Assembly: GCA_030840675.1 (NCBI GenBank)
Contig: JAVEEA010000034.1
Location: 1 to 53,857, forward strand
Direction of reading: 5' to 3'
DNA length: 53,857 bases
Origin: Pyrinomonadaceae bacterium
Lineage (GTDB): Bacteria; Acidobacteriota; Blastocatellia; Pyrinomonadales; Pyrinomonadaceae
Part shown: one piece after another, positions 7,751-16,154 of the stretch
How positions within the stretch are numbered: the stretch's first letter is position 1
How the letters are laid out: each line of letters starts with the position of its first letter
Notes under the pieces: model-generated
Database searches by the model: none
The model's input: only the letters and a program-made list of their open reading frames with translations
Told to the model about the DNA's origin: nothing
Position numbers and translations under genes: made by a program

Positions 7751-8473
7751 TTAAAAACTATAACCGTAGTAAACGCCCAGTGAGTTGTTGCCGCGCCCTT
7801 CGTTGCCAAAACTGTAGCCGGCGTAAATATTCTGCTTGGGTGAGAGTGTGATGCCGGCGCCCGCGGTCACATAACCAATGTCGTTCTTGCCGCTGAACCA
7901 ATCAGTCACAAACGAAAACTTCGCGGTAACTGGTTGTTCGTAAGCGGCAATGACCCCGGTGCGATCGCTGCCGGGCTCAAACGGTCCGGCCAGCCGATAG
8001 CCGCCGAAGGTGAGGCGTGGACCATGATTGCCGGGAAATGTTTTGCTGCCGACTACATAAAGCATCCCGGTGGTCTTGCCTTCGTGCCGGCGCGTGGCGG
8101 GAATCGTGAGCAACACTCCGGCTGCCAGCGCCACGCCGTTTTTCTCGTTGTTATAAAACTGCCATTTGAAATTTGGTTGTATCTCAACCGGCTCGCCAGG
8201 TGAGGCGCGAGTGTAGAAAGCGTTAACCCCAACTTCCGTGTTGCCGGGCAGTCCGACGACCACGCGCGGTCCGTAGGTTTGATAACCACCATCTTTGTAA
8301 GAGGCGAAGTGAGTTATGAAATCGGCCTCGAGGTAAACCTTGCGCGGGGCTTGTACGTCGCTTGAAGGTACGTTGAAGATCGTCGACTGGCCCATGGTCC
8401 GCGAGGCGTGGGCGGAAACGAGCAAGATGACAACGACCAGCAGGAGACTCCGCAAAAGCGTTTGAGATCTCAC
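7751..8473 (-). CDS. Predicted outer-membrane beta-barrel protein
   Basis: 240 aa from GTG 8473, with a strong signal peptide (LLRSLLLVVVILLVSAHASRTMGQS). The mature part alternates polar and hydrophobic residues in many short strands (EVGVNAFYTRA, PNFKWQFYNN, GVALAAGVLLTIP, NIYAGYSFG) and ends in aromatic YYGYSF, a classic outer-membrane signal for barrel assembly. It resembles the Phenol_MetA_deg/transporter-like barrels, but that match is tentative. Start GTG 8473 is chosen because AAAGGA lies about 9 nt upstream; a longer frame from TTG 8521 has no SD and adds a charged leader. Confidence 0.7.
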   Translation of the reverse strand: MRSQTLLRSLLLVVVILLVSAHASRTMGQSTIFNVPSSDVQAPRKVYLEADFITHFASYKDGGYQTYGPRVVVGLPGNTEVGVNAFYTRASPGEPVEIQPNFKWQFYNNEKNGVALAAGVLLTIPATRRHEGKTTGMLYVVGSKTFPGNHGPRLTFGGYRLAGPFEPGSDRTGVIAAYEQPVTAKFSFVTDWFSGKNDIGYVTAGAGITLSPKQNIYAGYSFGNEGRGNNSLGVYYGYSF

Positions 8474-8794
8474 GGGTTTAGTCCTTTCTGTATTTCGCGT
8501 GCCGAAAGACAGATCGGGCAACAGGGCAATTGCGGCTCGATACTGTAAGGCTTTTAAGTTTGCAGCGACTTTTTAACCCAGTAAGTCGCGGAACGCAAGG
8601 AGGGCAGTTTTACCGCGATCCAAACGCCGGTACTGCGGAAGTCGAAGCCTAAACTCCAAAACCAAGACACGGCCTTACAAGTTGAACTCCGAAACTGCGG
8701 GCTTCGGTCGCAAGTGGGTTACCACACTGTCATTGCGCCGCGGCGGCGCTTACATTAATCTGCACGCGAACGCCCGACAATGTAAGAGGTTTTG
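8474..8794. other. Divergent spacer, gene-free
   Basis: About 320 nt between the barrel gene (minus) and the unknown gene at 8795 (plus). It contains a near-perfect palindrome GCGCCGC-G-GCGGCGC (8735-8749) and an 8-nt inverted repeat CTTACATT/AATGTAAG (8749-8756 and 8779-8786) directly before the downstream SD. No gene or RNA is evident. Confidence 0.6.
8749..8786 (+). promoter_or_regulatory. Inverted repeat next to the SD of the 8795 gene
   Basis: CTTACATT (8749-8756) and AATGTAAG (8779-8786) are perfect complements 22 nt apart, and the second arm abuts the AGAGG SD of the next gene. It could be an operator or a leader stem affecting translation. Single occurrence, so tentative. Confidence 0.35.
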
Positions 8795-9676
8795 ATGAAA
8801 GCTCCGATTCGCATACTCATGCAAACCACTATCCCCTACGCTGCCGACGACTGGCACAGCGGACGCTTTTCGCTGTTGCGCAATCACCTGGCGTCACTGC
8901 GCGATGCGTCGGGAAATGCGTTGTGCGAAGTGACCACGCGTGATCGCGAAATGAACGCGGCAGGCGACGACCCGGTGTTAAGCACACTCGACGCGAGCGA
9001 CTTCGACGAGCTGTGGTTGTTCGCAATTGATCAGGGCGACGGTCTGACGACGGTCGACTGCCAGGGCATCACGCGTTTTCGCCAGCGTGGCGGCGGCATC
9101 ATGGCCACTCGCGATCATCAGGACCTCGGCAAGTCGCTCTGCACGCTCGGTGGTATTGGTCGTGCGCACTTTTTTCATTCACAAAACCCGGAGCCCGACC
9201 CTTCACGTCAGGTCGCCGACGATACGTTTACGACTTCCATCTCGTGGCCCAACTATCACTCGGGAGCGAATGGCGACTACCAGAAGATAAGCGCGGCTGC
9301 GCATCACGAGTTGTTGCGCAGGCCGGGTGGAGTAATCGAATTCTTTCCGGCCCACCCGCACGAAGGAGCGGTCGGGGTACCCGCGGGTGAGCCGCAGGCG
9401 CACGTGGTCGCAACCGGCACGAGCCAAACAACCGGGCGGTCGTTCAATCTCGTGGTCGCTTTTGAATCCGCTCCGGATGATCACGGCAACCAACTGGGGC
9501 GCGGTATTGCGCAGTCAAGTTTCCATCACTTTGTGGATTACAACTGGGACACTGAGATGGGCTGTCCGAGTTTTCTCGAGGAACCACCAGGGGACGGCTA
9601 CCATCGAAACCCGGCCGCGCTCGACGACATCAAGACTTACGTCGCTAATGTCGCCCGCTGGCTTGCGGGTAAATAA
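8795..9676 (+). CDS. Hypothetical protein, possible amidotransferase/ThuA-like fold
   Basis: 293-aa soluble protein without signal peptide. The N-terminus has a beta strand followed by IPYAADDWHSGRFSLL; residues about 65-110 alternate strand and loop (DELWLFAIDQGDG, RFRQRGGGIMATRDHQDLG), which resembles the class I amidotransferase/ThuA core where a glycine-rich turn precedes the active region. Later landmarks are GRAHFFH, FFPAHPHEGAVG and HFVDYNWD. No canonical nucleophile-elbow Cys is visible, so enzymatic function is not claimed. Start is ATG 8795 with AAGAGG upstream. It lies directly before moaA (59-nt gap), but moaA has its own promoter. Confidence 0.7.
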   Translation: MKAPIRILMQTTIPYAADDWHSGRFSLLRNHLASLRDASGNALCEVTTRDREMNAAGDDPVLSTLDASDFDELWLFAIDQGDGLTTVDCQGITRFRQRGGGIMATRDHQDLGKSLCTLGGIGRAHFFHSQNPEPDPSRQVADDTFTTSISWPNYHSGANGDYQKISAAAHHELLRRPGGVIEFFPAHPHEGAVGVPAGEPQAHVVATGTSQTTGRSFNLVVAFESAPDDHGNQLGRGIAQSSFHHFVDYNWDTEMGCPSFLEEPPGDGYHRNPAALDDIKTYVANVARWLAGK

Positions 9677-9700
9677 AAGGATTCGACTTAATACCGGTTT

Positions 9701-9728
9701 TTGAATCGCTCACTAATCGGCGTATCAT
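9701..9728 (+). promoter_or_regulatory. Sigma70-type promoter of moaA, implying a leaderless mRNA
   Basis: TTGAAT (9701-9706), 16-nt spacer, TATCAT (9723-9728). The moaA ATG begins at 9736, 7 nt after the -10 box, where transcription would start. No SD precedes moaA, consistent with a leaderless message. Confidence 0.6.
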
Positions 9729-9735
9729 TCGGCCA

Positions 9736-10737
9736 ATGCCTGTAACTCTCAAAGACTCCTATGGCCGCGCGATTCGCGATCTGCGCGTGTCGCTGACTGA
9801 CCGCTGCAATTTTCGCTGTTTCTATTGCCTGCCGCACGGCGAACCCCCGATTGCGCCGAAGGAGCAGATGCTTTCCTACGAAGAGATCGAGTACGTCTGC
9901 GACATCTTTGTTTCGCTGGGGATTGAAAAGATTCGCTTGACCGGCGGTGAGCCGATGATGCGTCGCGACATCGAAACCATCATCGAAAAACTCGCGCTGC
10001 TAAAATTGAAAGGCCTTCAGGATCTGGCTCTTACCACCAATGGCTACTTCCTTCCCGACCGTGCGCGCGGCTTGAAAGATGCGGGGTTGGACCGCATTAC
10101 GATCAGCGTCGACAGTTTAAAGCCGGAGACGTTCAAGCAGATGACGGGAGTAGATGTTCTGGATCGCGTGCTCGCCGGCATCGCCGCGGCCAAAGAGTCA
10201 GGACTGGAACCGATCAAGATCAACGCGGTCATCGTGCGCGGTCACAATGAAGACGAGGTCGCCGACTTTGCCGCTTTCGCACGCGCGCATGACGTCAAGA
10301 TGCGCTTCATTGAATTTATGCCGCTTGACTCGGGTCACGACTGGTCGCGTACTGACGTAGTTTCGGGTCGCGAGATTCACGAACGCATTAACGAAAAGTT
10401 TCCTTTAACTCCGATTGGCGTCGCACGCGGTTCGGAAACTTCTTCGCGTTATCGTTTTGCCGACGGCGCGCCGGGTGAAATCGGAATCATTGCGCCGGTC
10501 TCGGAACCGTTCTGCGGCGCCTGTTCGCGCATCCGTTTGACCGCTGACGGACAGATTCGCACCTGCCTTTTTTCCACCGTCGAACATTCGTTGCGCGATG
10601 TGGTTCGGCTCGGCGCCAGCCGGGCGGAGATCATTGAGTTCATCGAGAGCGTAGTGTTGAAGAAGGAGCCGCGCCACTACATCAACGAGCCGCGCTTTGT
10701 TACGCCGTCGCGCTCGATGAGTTTTATTGGCGGTTAA
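9736..10737 (+). CDS. moaA: GTP 3',8-cyclase MoaA
   Basis: First enzyme of molybdenum cofactor synthesis; with MoaC it converts GTP to cyclic pyranopterin monophosphate. 333 aa, the normal length. N-terminal radical SAM cluster C24-x3-C28-x2-C31 ([11 protein letters not shown]), the SAM-binding RLTGGEP segment, and the C-terminal second cluster C260-x2-C263-x13-C277 ([18 protein letters not shown]) are intact, as is the essential Gly-Gly C-terminus (SFIGG). No other moa genes are in the window. The upstream promoter places the transcript start at or next to the ATG. Stands 34 nt before the epimerase gene, so read-through into the polysaccharide locus is possible. Confidence 0.96.
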   Translation: MPVTLKDSYGRAIRDLRVSLTDRCNFRCFYCLPHGEPPIAPKEQMLSYEEIEYVCDIFVSLGIEKIRLTGGEPMMRRDIETIIEKLALLKLKGLQDLALTTNGYFLPDRARGLKDAGLDRITISVDSLKPETFKQMTGVDVLDRVLAGIAAAKESGLEPIKINAVIVRGHNEDEVADFAAFARAHDVKMRFIEFMPLDSGHDWSRTDVVSGREIHERINEKFPLTPIGVARGSETSSRYRFADGAPGEIGIIAPVSEPFCGACSRIRLTADGQIRTCLFSTVEHSLRDVVRLGASRAEIIEFIESVVLKKEPRHYINEPRFVTPSRSMSFIGG

Positions 10738-10771
10738 GAGAAGCAGTAGTCCACGCCAGCTAAACGAATTC

Positions 10772-11746
10772 ATGAAAGACATTCTGGTAACGGGCGGCGC
10801 GGGTTTCATCGGCTCGCATCTGGTTGATCGTTTGCTCGGCGAGGGCGAGTGGCGGGTTTCGGTAGTCGACGACTTCAATGACTTCTACGACCCTGCAATC
10901 AAACAAGCAAACGTAATGCGCCCGCTGCAGAATTCCAACTATCACTTATTTCGCGCCGACATTCGCGACGCGTCCGCGCTGAAATCAATTTTTGCCGACA
11001 ATTCGTTTGCCTGCATCGTGCACCTCGCGGCGCGCGCCGGCGTACGTCCGTCGCTGGAACAGCCGCAGCTCTACACTGAAACAAACATCAACGGCACCGT
11101 AAATCTTTTGGAGTTAGCACGGCAACACGGCGTGAGGCAATTCGTGTTTGGTTCCTCGTCGTCAGTTTATGGCAGCAACGCGAAGGTCCCTTTCAGCGAA
11201 GACGATCCGAGCAGCCGGCCCATCTCACCTTACGCAGCCACGAAGGCCGCAGGCGAGTTGCTCGGTCACACTTATGCGCACCTCTACGGGATGCGCATGA
11301 TCTGTTTGCGGTTCTTCACCGTATATGGACCACGACAACGTCCGGATCTGGCGATACACAAGTTTGCGCGGCTAATTAGCGAGGGAAAACCAATTCCGGT
11401 TTTTGGGGATGGCACCACCCGGCGCGACTACACCTTCATCGACGACATCATCGCGGGCGTGCGCGCTGCGATTGATTACGACCAGAGCGACTACGAAGTG
11501 GTGAACCTGGGCGAGTCGCGCACGGTCGAGTTGCGGGAACTGATTGCGCTGCTGGAGCAGGAGCTGGGAGCGCAGGCGTACATTGATCGCCAGCCGTTAC
11601 AACCGGGCGACGTGCCGCAAACTTTCGCCGACATCGCCAAAGCTCGCCGCTTGCTTGGGTACGATCCGCGGACGGAGATTGAAGCGGGCATCAAGAAATT
11701 TGTCGAGTGGTTTCGCGGAAAAGCTGCGGACGCACGGGAGGCGTGA
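10772..11746 (+). CDS. UDP-glucuronate 4-epimerase-like NAD-dependent epimerase
   Basis: 324-aa extended short-chain dehydrogenase/reductase. NAD-binding motif [11 protein letters not shown] at residues 7-17, SSSSVYG substrate loop, YAATK catalytic Tyr-Lys pair, and the [16 protein letters not shown] segment. The C-terminal [21 protein letters not shown] pattern is typical of UDP-glucuronate 4-epimerases, giving UDP-galacturonate; a GDP- or UDP-hexose epimerase/dehydratase is the alternative. Start ATG 10772 places the Rossmann strand at the N-terminus; no SD is visible. First gene of the polysaccharide locus, all on the plus strand. Confidence 0.88.
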   Translation: MKDILVTGGAGFIGSHLVDRLLGEGEWRVSVVDDFNDFYDPAIKQANVMRPLQNSNYHLFRADIRDASALKSIFADNSFACIVHLAARAGVRPSLEQPQLYTETNINGTVNLLELARQHGVRQFVFGSSSSVYGSNAKVPFSEDDPSSRPISPYAATKAAGELLGHTYAHLYGMRMICLRFFTVYGPRQRPDLAIHKFARLISEGKPIPVFGDGTTRRDYTFIDDIIAGVRAAIDYDQSDYEVVNLGESRTVELRELIALLEQELGAQAYIDRQPLQPGDVPQTFADIAKARRLLGYDPRTEIEAGIKKFVEWFRGKAADAREA

Positions 11747-11885
11747 GGGACCAGGGACGGACCGCCGCAGGTCCGCCGGATGGAGCAACGTCGCGGCGCT
11801 AGTACCGTTGGATACCCAGACGAAACTTCAAGGTACCAATACCAACCTCGATATCAGATATGGAGCGAGGTTCCAATGCTTTACA

Positions 11886-12713
11886 ATGCCAAGCGCCGTA
11901 GATCCGATGTTTACTACAACCGAAATTATCAATGAGCCGCTGCCGCGCGAGATGCAGCAACATACCTACGCGATCATGCGGCGCGTGGAGGAGAGCCACT
12001 GGTGGTTTGCCGGTCGGCGCCGCATCATTTGTAGTTTTCTGCGGCGTGTCAGTCGCGAGTTGCAGTCGGCCCACGCAGCGCGCGCTGAAAGCGCGGAGTT
12101 GAACATTCTGGACGTCGGTTGCGGCACCGGCGCGAACCTTGAAATGCTTGCGCAGTTTGGCACAGCAGAAGGCGTAGACGTTTCCGCTGAGGCGCTGGAG
12201 TTTTGCCGGGAGCGCGGACTGACCCGGGTCAAACAAGGCGCCGCGGAACTGTTGCCTTACGAGCCGGATTCGTTTGATCTGGTCACCGGGCTCGACGTCG
12301 TCGAACATCTCGATGACGATCTCGCGGGGTTGCGCGAGATGAATCGCGTCTTGCGTCGCGACGGACGCGCGCTGTTGTTCGTGCCGGCGTTCATGTTTCT
12401 CTGGGGTGTGCAGGATGATATTAGCAATCACCGGCGACGTTATACTTTGAGGGAACTCAAACGCGTCGTGCGGCAGGCGGGCTTCGTGATCGAGCGTGCG
12501 AGTTACGTTAACCTGAGTTTCTTTGCGCCGATACTATTCGGACGGCTGTTGATGCGCGTCACGAAGTTTCGTCCGGAATCGGAAAATAACCTTACGATCG
12601 GATTTCTCAACGGCGTGCTGGGACGGATCCTGGGCGCCGAGAGCGTGGCGTTGCGTTATCTAAATTTTCCTTTCGGCGTTTCGATTATTTGCGTGGCGCG
12701 TCGCGGCGAGTAA
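11886..12713 (+). CDS. SAM-dependent class I methyltransferase
   Basis: About 275 aa. Motif I LDVGCGTGANLEML, acidic motif GVDVSAEALEFC, the EPDSFDLVTGLDVVEHLDDD motif II region and the late LREMNRVLRRDGRALLFVP motif III define a Methyltransf_11-type fold. The N-terminal VEESHWWFAGRRR is common in surface-polysaccharide methyltransferases. The C-terminus has hydrophobic patches but no sure membrane helix. Start is uncertain: ATG 11886 or ATG 11907, neither with an SD; the open frame extends further up through the epimerase 3' end without conserved sequence. Ends 12 nt before the GT2 gene, so co-transcribed. Probably methylates a sugar or lipid-linked intermediate. Confidence 0.85.
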   Translation: MPSAVDPMFTTTEIINEPLPREMQQHTYAIMRRVEESHWWFAGRRRIICSFLRRVSRELQSAHAARAESAELNILDVGCGTGANLEMLAQFGTAEGVDVSAEALEFCRERGLTRVKQGAAELLPYEPDSFDLVTGLDVVEHLDDDLAGLREMNRVLRRDGRALLFVPAFMFLWGVQDDISNHRRRYTLRELKRVVRQAGFVIERASYVNLSFFAPILFGRLLMRVTKFRPESENNLTIGFLNGVLGRILGAESVALRYLNFPFGVSIICVARRGE

Positions 12714-12725
12714 GAAAGACAACTG

Positions 12726-13748
12726 ATGAAAACTTTCGCCGAAGAGACTTTAACAAGCACCGAACTGGCTACGTCTGGTCGCAAAGAAACGCCCGAGCTT
12801 TCGATCTTCCTGCCCGTCTATAACGAAGAGCCAAACCTGCCGCCGCTGCACGCCAAGCTGGACAGTGCTCTAAAAACTCTCGGGCGCACCGCGGAAATCA
12901 TCTACGTGGACGACGGTTCAACTGACGGCAGCCTGCGTGTGTTACGTGAACTCGCGCGCGGAGATGAACGTGTGCGCGTCGTCGCCTTGCGGCGCAACTA
13001 TGGGCAGACAGCGGCAATGGCAGCCGGCATCGACGCGGCTAGCGGCGACGTTTTGATTCCGATGGATGCCGACATGCAAAACGATCCGGCCGATATCGCC
13101 CGCCTCCTCGATAAGCTCGACGAAGGTTACGAAGTGGTTTCCGGCTGGCGCAAAAACCGGCAGGACAAGTTGGTCACGCGGAAGATTCCTTCGATGCTGG
13201 CCAATCGCTTGATTTCCTGGATTGGCGGCGTGCCGTTGCATGACTACGGTTGTTCGTTGAAAGCGTACCGGCGCGAGTCGATCGAGGATGTGCGACTTTA
13301 CGGCGAGATGCATCGCTTCATTCCCATCTATGCGTCCTGGGCCGGAGCACGCGTGGCTGAGATTCCGGTGGAGCATCACGCGCGCACAATGGGCAAGTCG
13401 AAGTACGGTCTGTCGCGCACGTTGAAAGTGGTCTTCGACCTAATGACGATCAAGTTTATGGCGTCTTACCAAACCAAGCCGCTCTATATTTTTGGTTCGG
13501 CGGGGTTGCTGTCGTTTGCGATCTCGTTTCTTTCCGGTCTGTTTGCGCTCTTGATGAAATTCGTTTCGTGGCCCAAACACGCTGACCTGGTGCAGACGCC
13601 GCTGCCGGTGCTGGCGATGGTACTGCTGGTCCTGGGCATTCAGTTTTTCCTGATGGGACTGTTGGCTGAGATGCTGGTGCGCACCTACCACGAGTCGCAG
13701 GCAAAAGCGATCTACGCCGTCCGGGAAAAAATCGGCTTCACAAATTAA
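12726..13748 (+). CDS. GT2 family glycosyltransferase (dolichyl-phosphate-sugar synthase type)
   Basis: 340 aa. GT-A domain: LSIFLPVYNEEPNLPPL near residue 25, VDDGSTDGS, the RRNYGQTAAM helix start and the metal-binding DAD in IPMDADMQNDP. The C-terminal 90 residues hold two transmembrane helices (IFGSAGLLSFAISFLSGLFA and LPVLAMVLLVLGIQFFLMG). This is the DPM1/GtrB/ArnC layout, which transfers a sugar from a nucleotide donor to undecaprenyl phosphate on the inner face of the membrane. Donor sugar not deducible. Follows the methyltransferase by 12 nt. Confidence 0.9.
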   Translation: MKTFAEETLTSTELATSGRKETPELSIFLPVYNEEPNLPPLHAKLDSALKTLGRTAEIIYVDDGSTDGSLRVLRELARGDERVRVVALRRNYGQTAAMAAGIDAASGDVLIPMDADMQNDPADIARLLDKLDEGYEVVSGWRKNRQDKLVTRKIPSMLANRLISWIGGVPLHDYGCSLKAYRRESIEDVRLYGEMHRFIPIYASWAGARVAEIPVEHHARTMGKSKYGLSRTLKVVFDLMTIKFMASYQTKPLYIFGSAGLLSFAISFLSGLFALLMKFVSWPKHADLVQTPLPVLAMVLLVLGIQFFLMGLLAEMLVRTYHESQAKAIYAVREKIGFTN

Positions 13749-13767
13749 TTATGAATTATGAACGCTG

Positions 13768-13800
13768 AACGATGAATCTGCTGCTTCGGAATTCATCGTT
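13768..13800. repeat. Intergenic hairpin AACGATGAAT/ATTCATCGTT
   Basis: Perfect 10-nt arms with a 13-nt loop between the GT2 gene and asnB. No T-tract follows, so it is not an intrinsic terminator; it looks like one of the simple ATGAAT/TTCATC repeats of the spacers. Confidence 0.55.
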
Positions 13801-13827
13801 CATCACTCGAAGTTCAGCATTTCGCTT

Positions 13828-15762
13828 ATGTGTGGAATAACGGGATGGGCCAATCTTGACGCACGTGTGCCGCCGCCGGCCGGCGCGCGCGAGTTGCTGC
13901 ACTCGATGTGTGAGCGCATGGTCCATCGCGGTCCGGATTCCGAGGGCCTGCTGGTTGCCAACGGCGTGGCGCTGGGCATGCGCCGCCTCGCGATCATTGA
14001 CCTGGTGACCGGCGAACAACCCACCTGGAACGAAGACAAGAGCATCGCCGTCATTCTTAACGGCGAGCTCTACAATTACCGCGAACTTCGCGCGGACCTC
14101 GAAACTCGCGGCCATAGTTTTCGCAGTCAGTCAGACACCGAAGTGTTGCCACATCTTTACGAGGAGTATGGCGACGAACTGGTCCAGCATCTCAACGGCA
14201 TGTTTGCCTTTGCTCTGTGGGACGGGCGCCGGCGGCGACTCTTGCTGGCGCGCGATCGCTTCGGCGAGAAACCACTCTACTGGGGCGTGTTCGAGAATAC
14301 TTTGCTGTTTGCTTCGGAACCTAAAGTTCTGTTAGCGCACCCGGCAGTGACGACTTCGCTGAACCTCAACGCGTTGCGCCAGTACCTTGCCTTCGATTAC
14401 GTACCCGCGCCGCTCACTATTTACGAAGGTATAAACAAGCTGCCGGCGGCGCACACGCTGACGCTCGCGGATGGCAAAGTCGAAACCCGGCCCTACTGGT
14501 GCCTGAGCTACGAAACGAAACAACCCGTGCCGACCGAGGCTGAGGCTGCTGAACATTTACAGAAGCTGCTGGCTGATTCGGTGCGCCTGCGTTTGGTTTC
14601 AGACGTACCCCTGGGCGTACTGCTCTCGGGTGGGGTGGATTCATCGACGATTGCGGCCCTGGCGGTGCGCGCCTCCGCCGACGCGGTCAAGACATTTTCG
14701 ATCTCGTTTGCCGAATCGTCGTTTGACGAATCGCAGTATGCGCGCGCGGTGGCGAAGTTTCTCGGCACCGACCACCACGAAGAGCGCCTGAGCGCGAACC
14801 TGGCCGCAAACCTGGTGGGCGAAATTGGATCGTGGATGGACGAACCCTTCAGCGATCCGTCACTGGTGCCGACTTACCTGTTGTCGCGTTTTACGCGGAA
14901 GCACGTCACGGTTGCGCTGGGCGGCGACGGGGGTGACGAATTGCTGGCCGGCTATCCGATGTATCGCGGTCATCGTTGGGCTGAAAACTACCTGAGGTTG
15001 CCCGGCGCGTTGCGGACCGGACTCGTCGAACCTCTGGTCGGCCTGCTGCCGGTTAAGACCAGGAACCTTTCGTTTGACTACAAAGCGACGCGCTTTATTG
15101 CAGGCACGAAGTATGATCGCGTCGCGCGTCACCACATTTGGTTTGGCTCTTTCAATCCGGCGGAGCAGCAACTGCTGCTGACATCCCAGGTGCTCGGAGC
15201 CAGCGACGGCGATGTATATCGTGACGCGCGACTGATGTTAGCGGAGTGTGATTCGAACGACATCGTGGAGCAGATGCAGAGTCTCGACACGCGACTTTAC
15301 CTCGCCGAAGACATCCTGACGAAAGTAGATCGCGCCAGCATGGCTGTGTCGCTGGAGGTACGGGCGCCGTTTCTCGATCCGCGCGTCGCTGAGTTTGTCG
15401 CGTCGTTGCCGCCGAACTACAAACTGCGGGGCCGGCGCACAAAATATATTCTGAAACGCGCCAGCAAAGATTTGTTGCCACCCTTTGTGGCGCGGCGCGG
15501 CAAGAAGGGTTTTGGTGTGCCGGTGGCTGAATGGCTAAAAGGAAAACTCCAGCCGCTCGCGCGCGACCTGCTATCGCCCGAGCGAGTGCGTCGCGCCGGC
15601 GTTTTCAATCCGGCGTATGTAACGAAACTTCAGGACGAGCACGAGCGCGGCGTCGCCAATCACCGGAAGCTGCTGTGGACGTTGCTGATGTTTGAACTCT
15701 GGCACGAAAGCTTTATCGAGACGCCGCGGCGGATCGAGACTTCGGTTAGCAGTAAGCAATAA
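13828..15762 (+). CDS. asnB: Asparagine synthase (glutamine-hydrolysing), AsnB type
   Basis: 644 aa. Cys2 of MCGITGW is the glutaminase nucleophile; LAIIDL, NGELYNYREL and RDRFGEKPLYWG complete the class II amidotransferase domain (residues 2-200). The synthetase domain has the ATP pyrophosphate loop SGGVDSS near residue 267 and GGDGGDELLAGY. All catalytic landmarks are present. In polysaccharide loci such enzymes amidate uronic acids or other sugar carboxylates as well as making asparagine, so a modifying role is plausible next to the UDP-glucuronate epimerase and uronate-type sugar genes. The last codons (SSKQ, stop) lie inside the 206-bp duplication. Confidence 0.9.
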   Translation: MCGITGWANLDARVPPPAGARELLHSMCERMVHRGPDSEGLLVANGVALGMRRLAIIDLVTGEQPTWNEDKSIAVILNGELYNYRELRADLETRGHSFRSQSDTEVLPHLYEEYGDELVQHLNGMFAFALWDGRRRRLLLARDRFGEKPLYWGVFENTLLFASEPKVLLAHPAVTTSLNLNALRQYLAFDYVPAPLTIYEGINKLPAAHTLTLADGKVETRPYWCLSYETKQPVPTEAEAAEHLQKLLADSVRLRLVSDVPLGVLLSGGVDSSTIAALAVRASADAVKTFSISFAESSFDESQYARAVAKFLGTDHHEERLSANLAANLVGEIGSWMDEPFSDPSLVPTYLLSRFTRKHVTVALGGDGGDELLAGYPMYRGHRWAENYLRLPGALRTGLVEPLVGLLPVKTRNLSFDYKATRFIAGTKYDRVARHHIWFGSFNPAEQQLLLTSQVLGASDGDVYRDARLMLAECDSNDIVEQMQSLDTRLYLAEDILTKVDRASMAVSLEVRAPFLDPRVAEFVASLPPNYKLRGRRTKYILKRASKDLLPPFVARRGKKGFGVPVAEWLKGKLQPLARDLLSPERVRRAGVFNPAYVTKLQDEHERGVANHRKLLWTLLMFELWHESFIETPRRIETSVSSKQ

Positions 15763-15948
15763 GGAGCCGCGGATTCACGCGGAAAAACGCGGATCTTGGG
15801 GATTCACGTTTAGACGGAAGAGATTCTGTAGCGGTCAGCGGTGGGTTTTCAGATTCGCGAAATCCGCGTAAATCCGCGGCTGATACCATGCAGCCAACTC
15901 TGGAACATTCCTTTGAGACGCTCTTCGACTGGTGCCGGCGACGCGACT
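15746..15948 (+). repeat. 206-bp tandem duplication, unit 1
   Basis: Runs from the last six codons of asnB, through a CGCGG inverted repeat, to codon 20 of a copied gene start. It matches 15952-16154 with only a few differences (for example AAGGAG/AAGCAG, GAAATC/GAATTC, GACGCG/GACACG), so the event is fairly recent. Confidence 0.92.
15766..15880. repeat. CGCGG-type inverted repeat (copy 2)
   Basis: Arms GCCGCGGATTCACGCGGAAA (from 15766) and TTTCGCG..TTTACGCGG-type sequence ending GGC at 15880 form an imperfect inverted repeat of about 115 nt. Same family as 4084-4206. Confidence 0.75.
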
Positions 15949-15968
15949 CGATTAGCAGTAAGCAATAA
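15888..15968 (+). pseudogene. Orphaned 5' copy of the following gene
   Basis: ATG 15888 begins MQPTLEHSFETLFDWCRRRD, matching the first residues of the gene at 16094, then runs into the duplicated end of asnB (SISSKQ) and stops at 15966-15968. It is a by-product of the tandem duplication, 26 codons long, and keeps whatever upstream signals the real gene has. Confidence 0.85.
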
Positions 15969-16154
15969 GCAGCCGCGGATTCACGCGGAAAAACGCGGAT
16001 CTTGGGGATTCACGTTTAGACGGAAGAGATTCTGTAGCGGTCAGCGGTGGGTTTTCAGATTCGCGAATTCCGCGTAAATCCGCGGCTGATACCATGCAGC
16101 CAACTCTGGAACATTCCTTTGAGACGCTCTTCGACTGGTGCCGGCGACACGACT
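15952..16154 (+). repeat. 206-bp tandem duplication, unit 2
   Basis: Second unit, offset exactly 206 nt from unit 1 (TTAGCAGTAAGCAATAA at 15746 and 15952; ATG at 15888 and 16094). It supplies the functional start of the 16094 gene and a further CGCGG inverted repeat at 15972-16086. Confidence 0.92.
15972..16086. repeat. CGCGG-type inverted repeat (copy 3)
   Basis: The same element as 15766-15880, carried along in the tandem duplication. Confidence 0.75.

Noticed and set aside
11544..11885. Upstream extension of the methyltransferase frame
   Set aside because: Overlaps the epimerase 3' end in another frame and is Arg-rich without conserved motifs; start placed at 11886.
13768..13800. Hairpin before asnB as a terminator
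   Set aside because: No T-tract follows and it lies within a co-directional locus; kept as a repeat.
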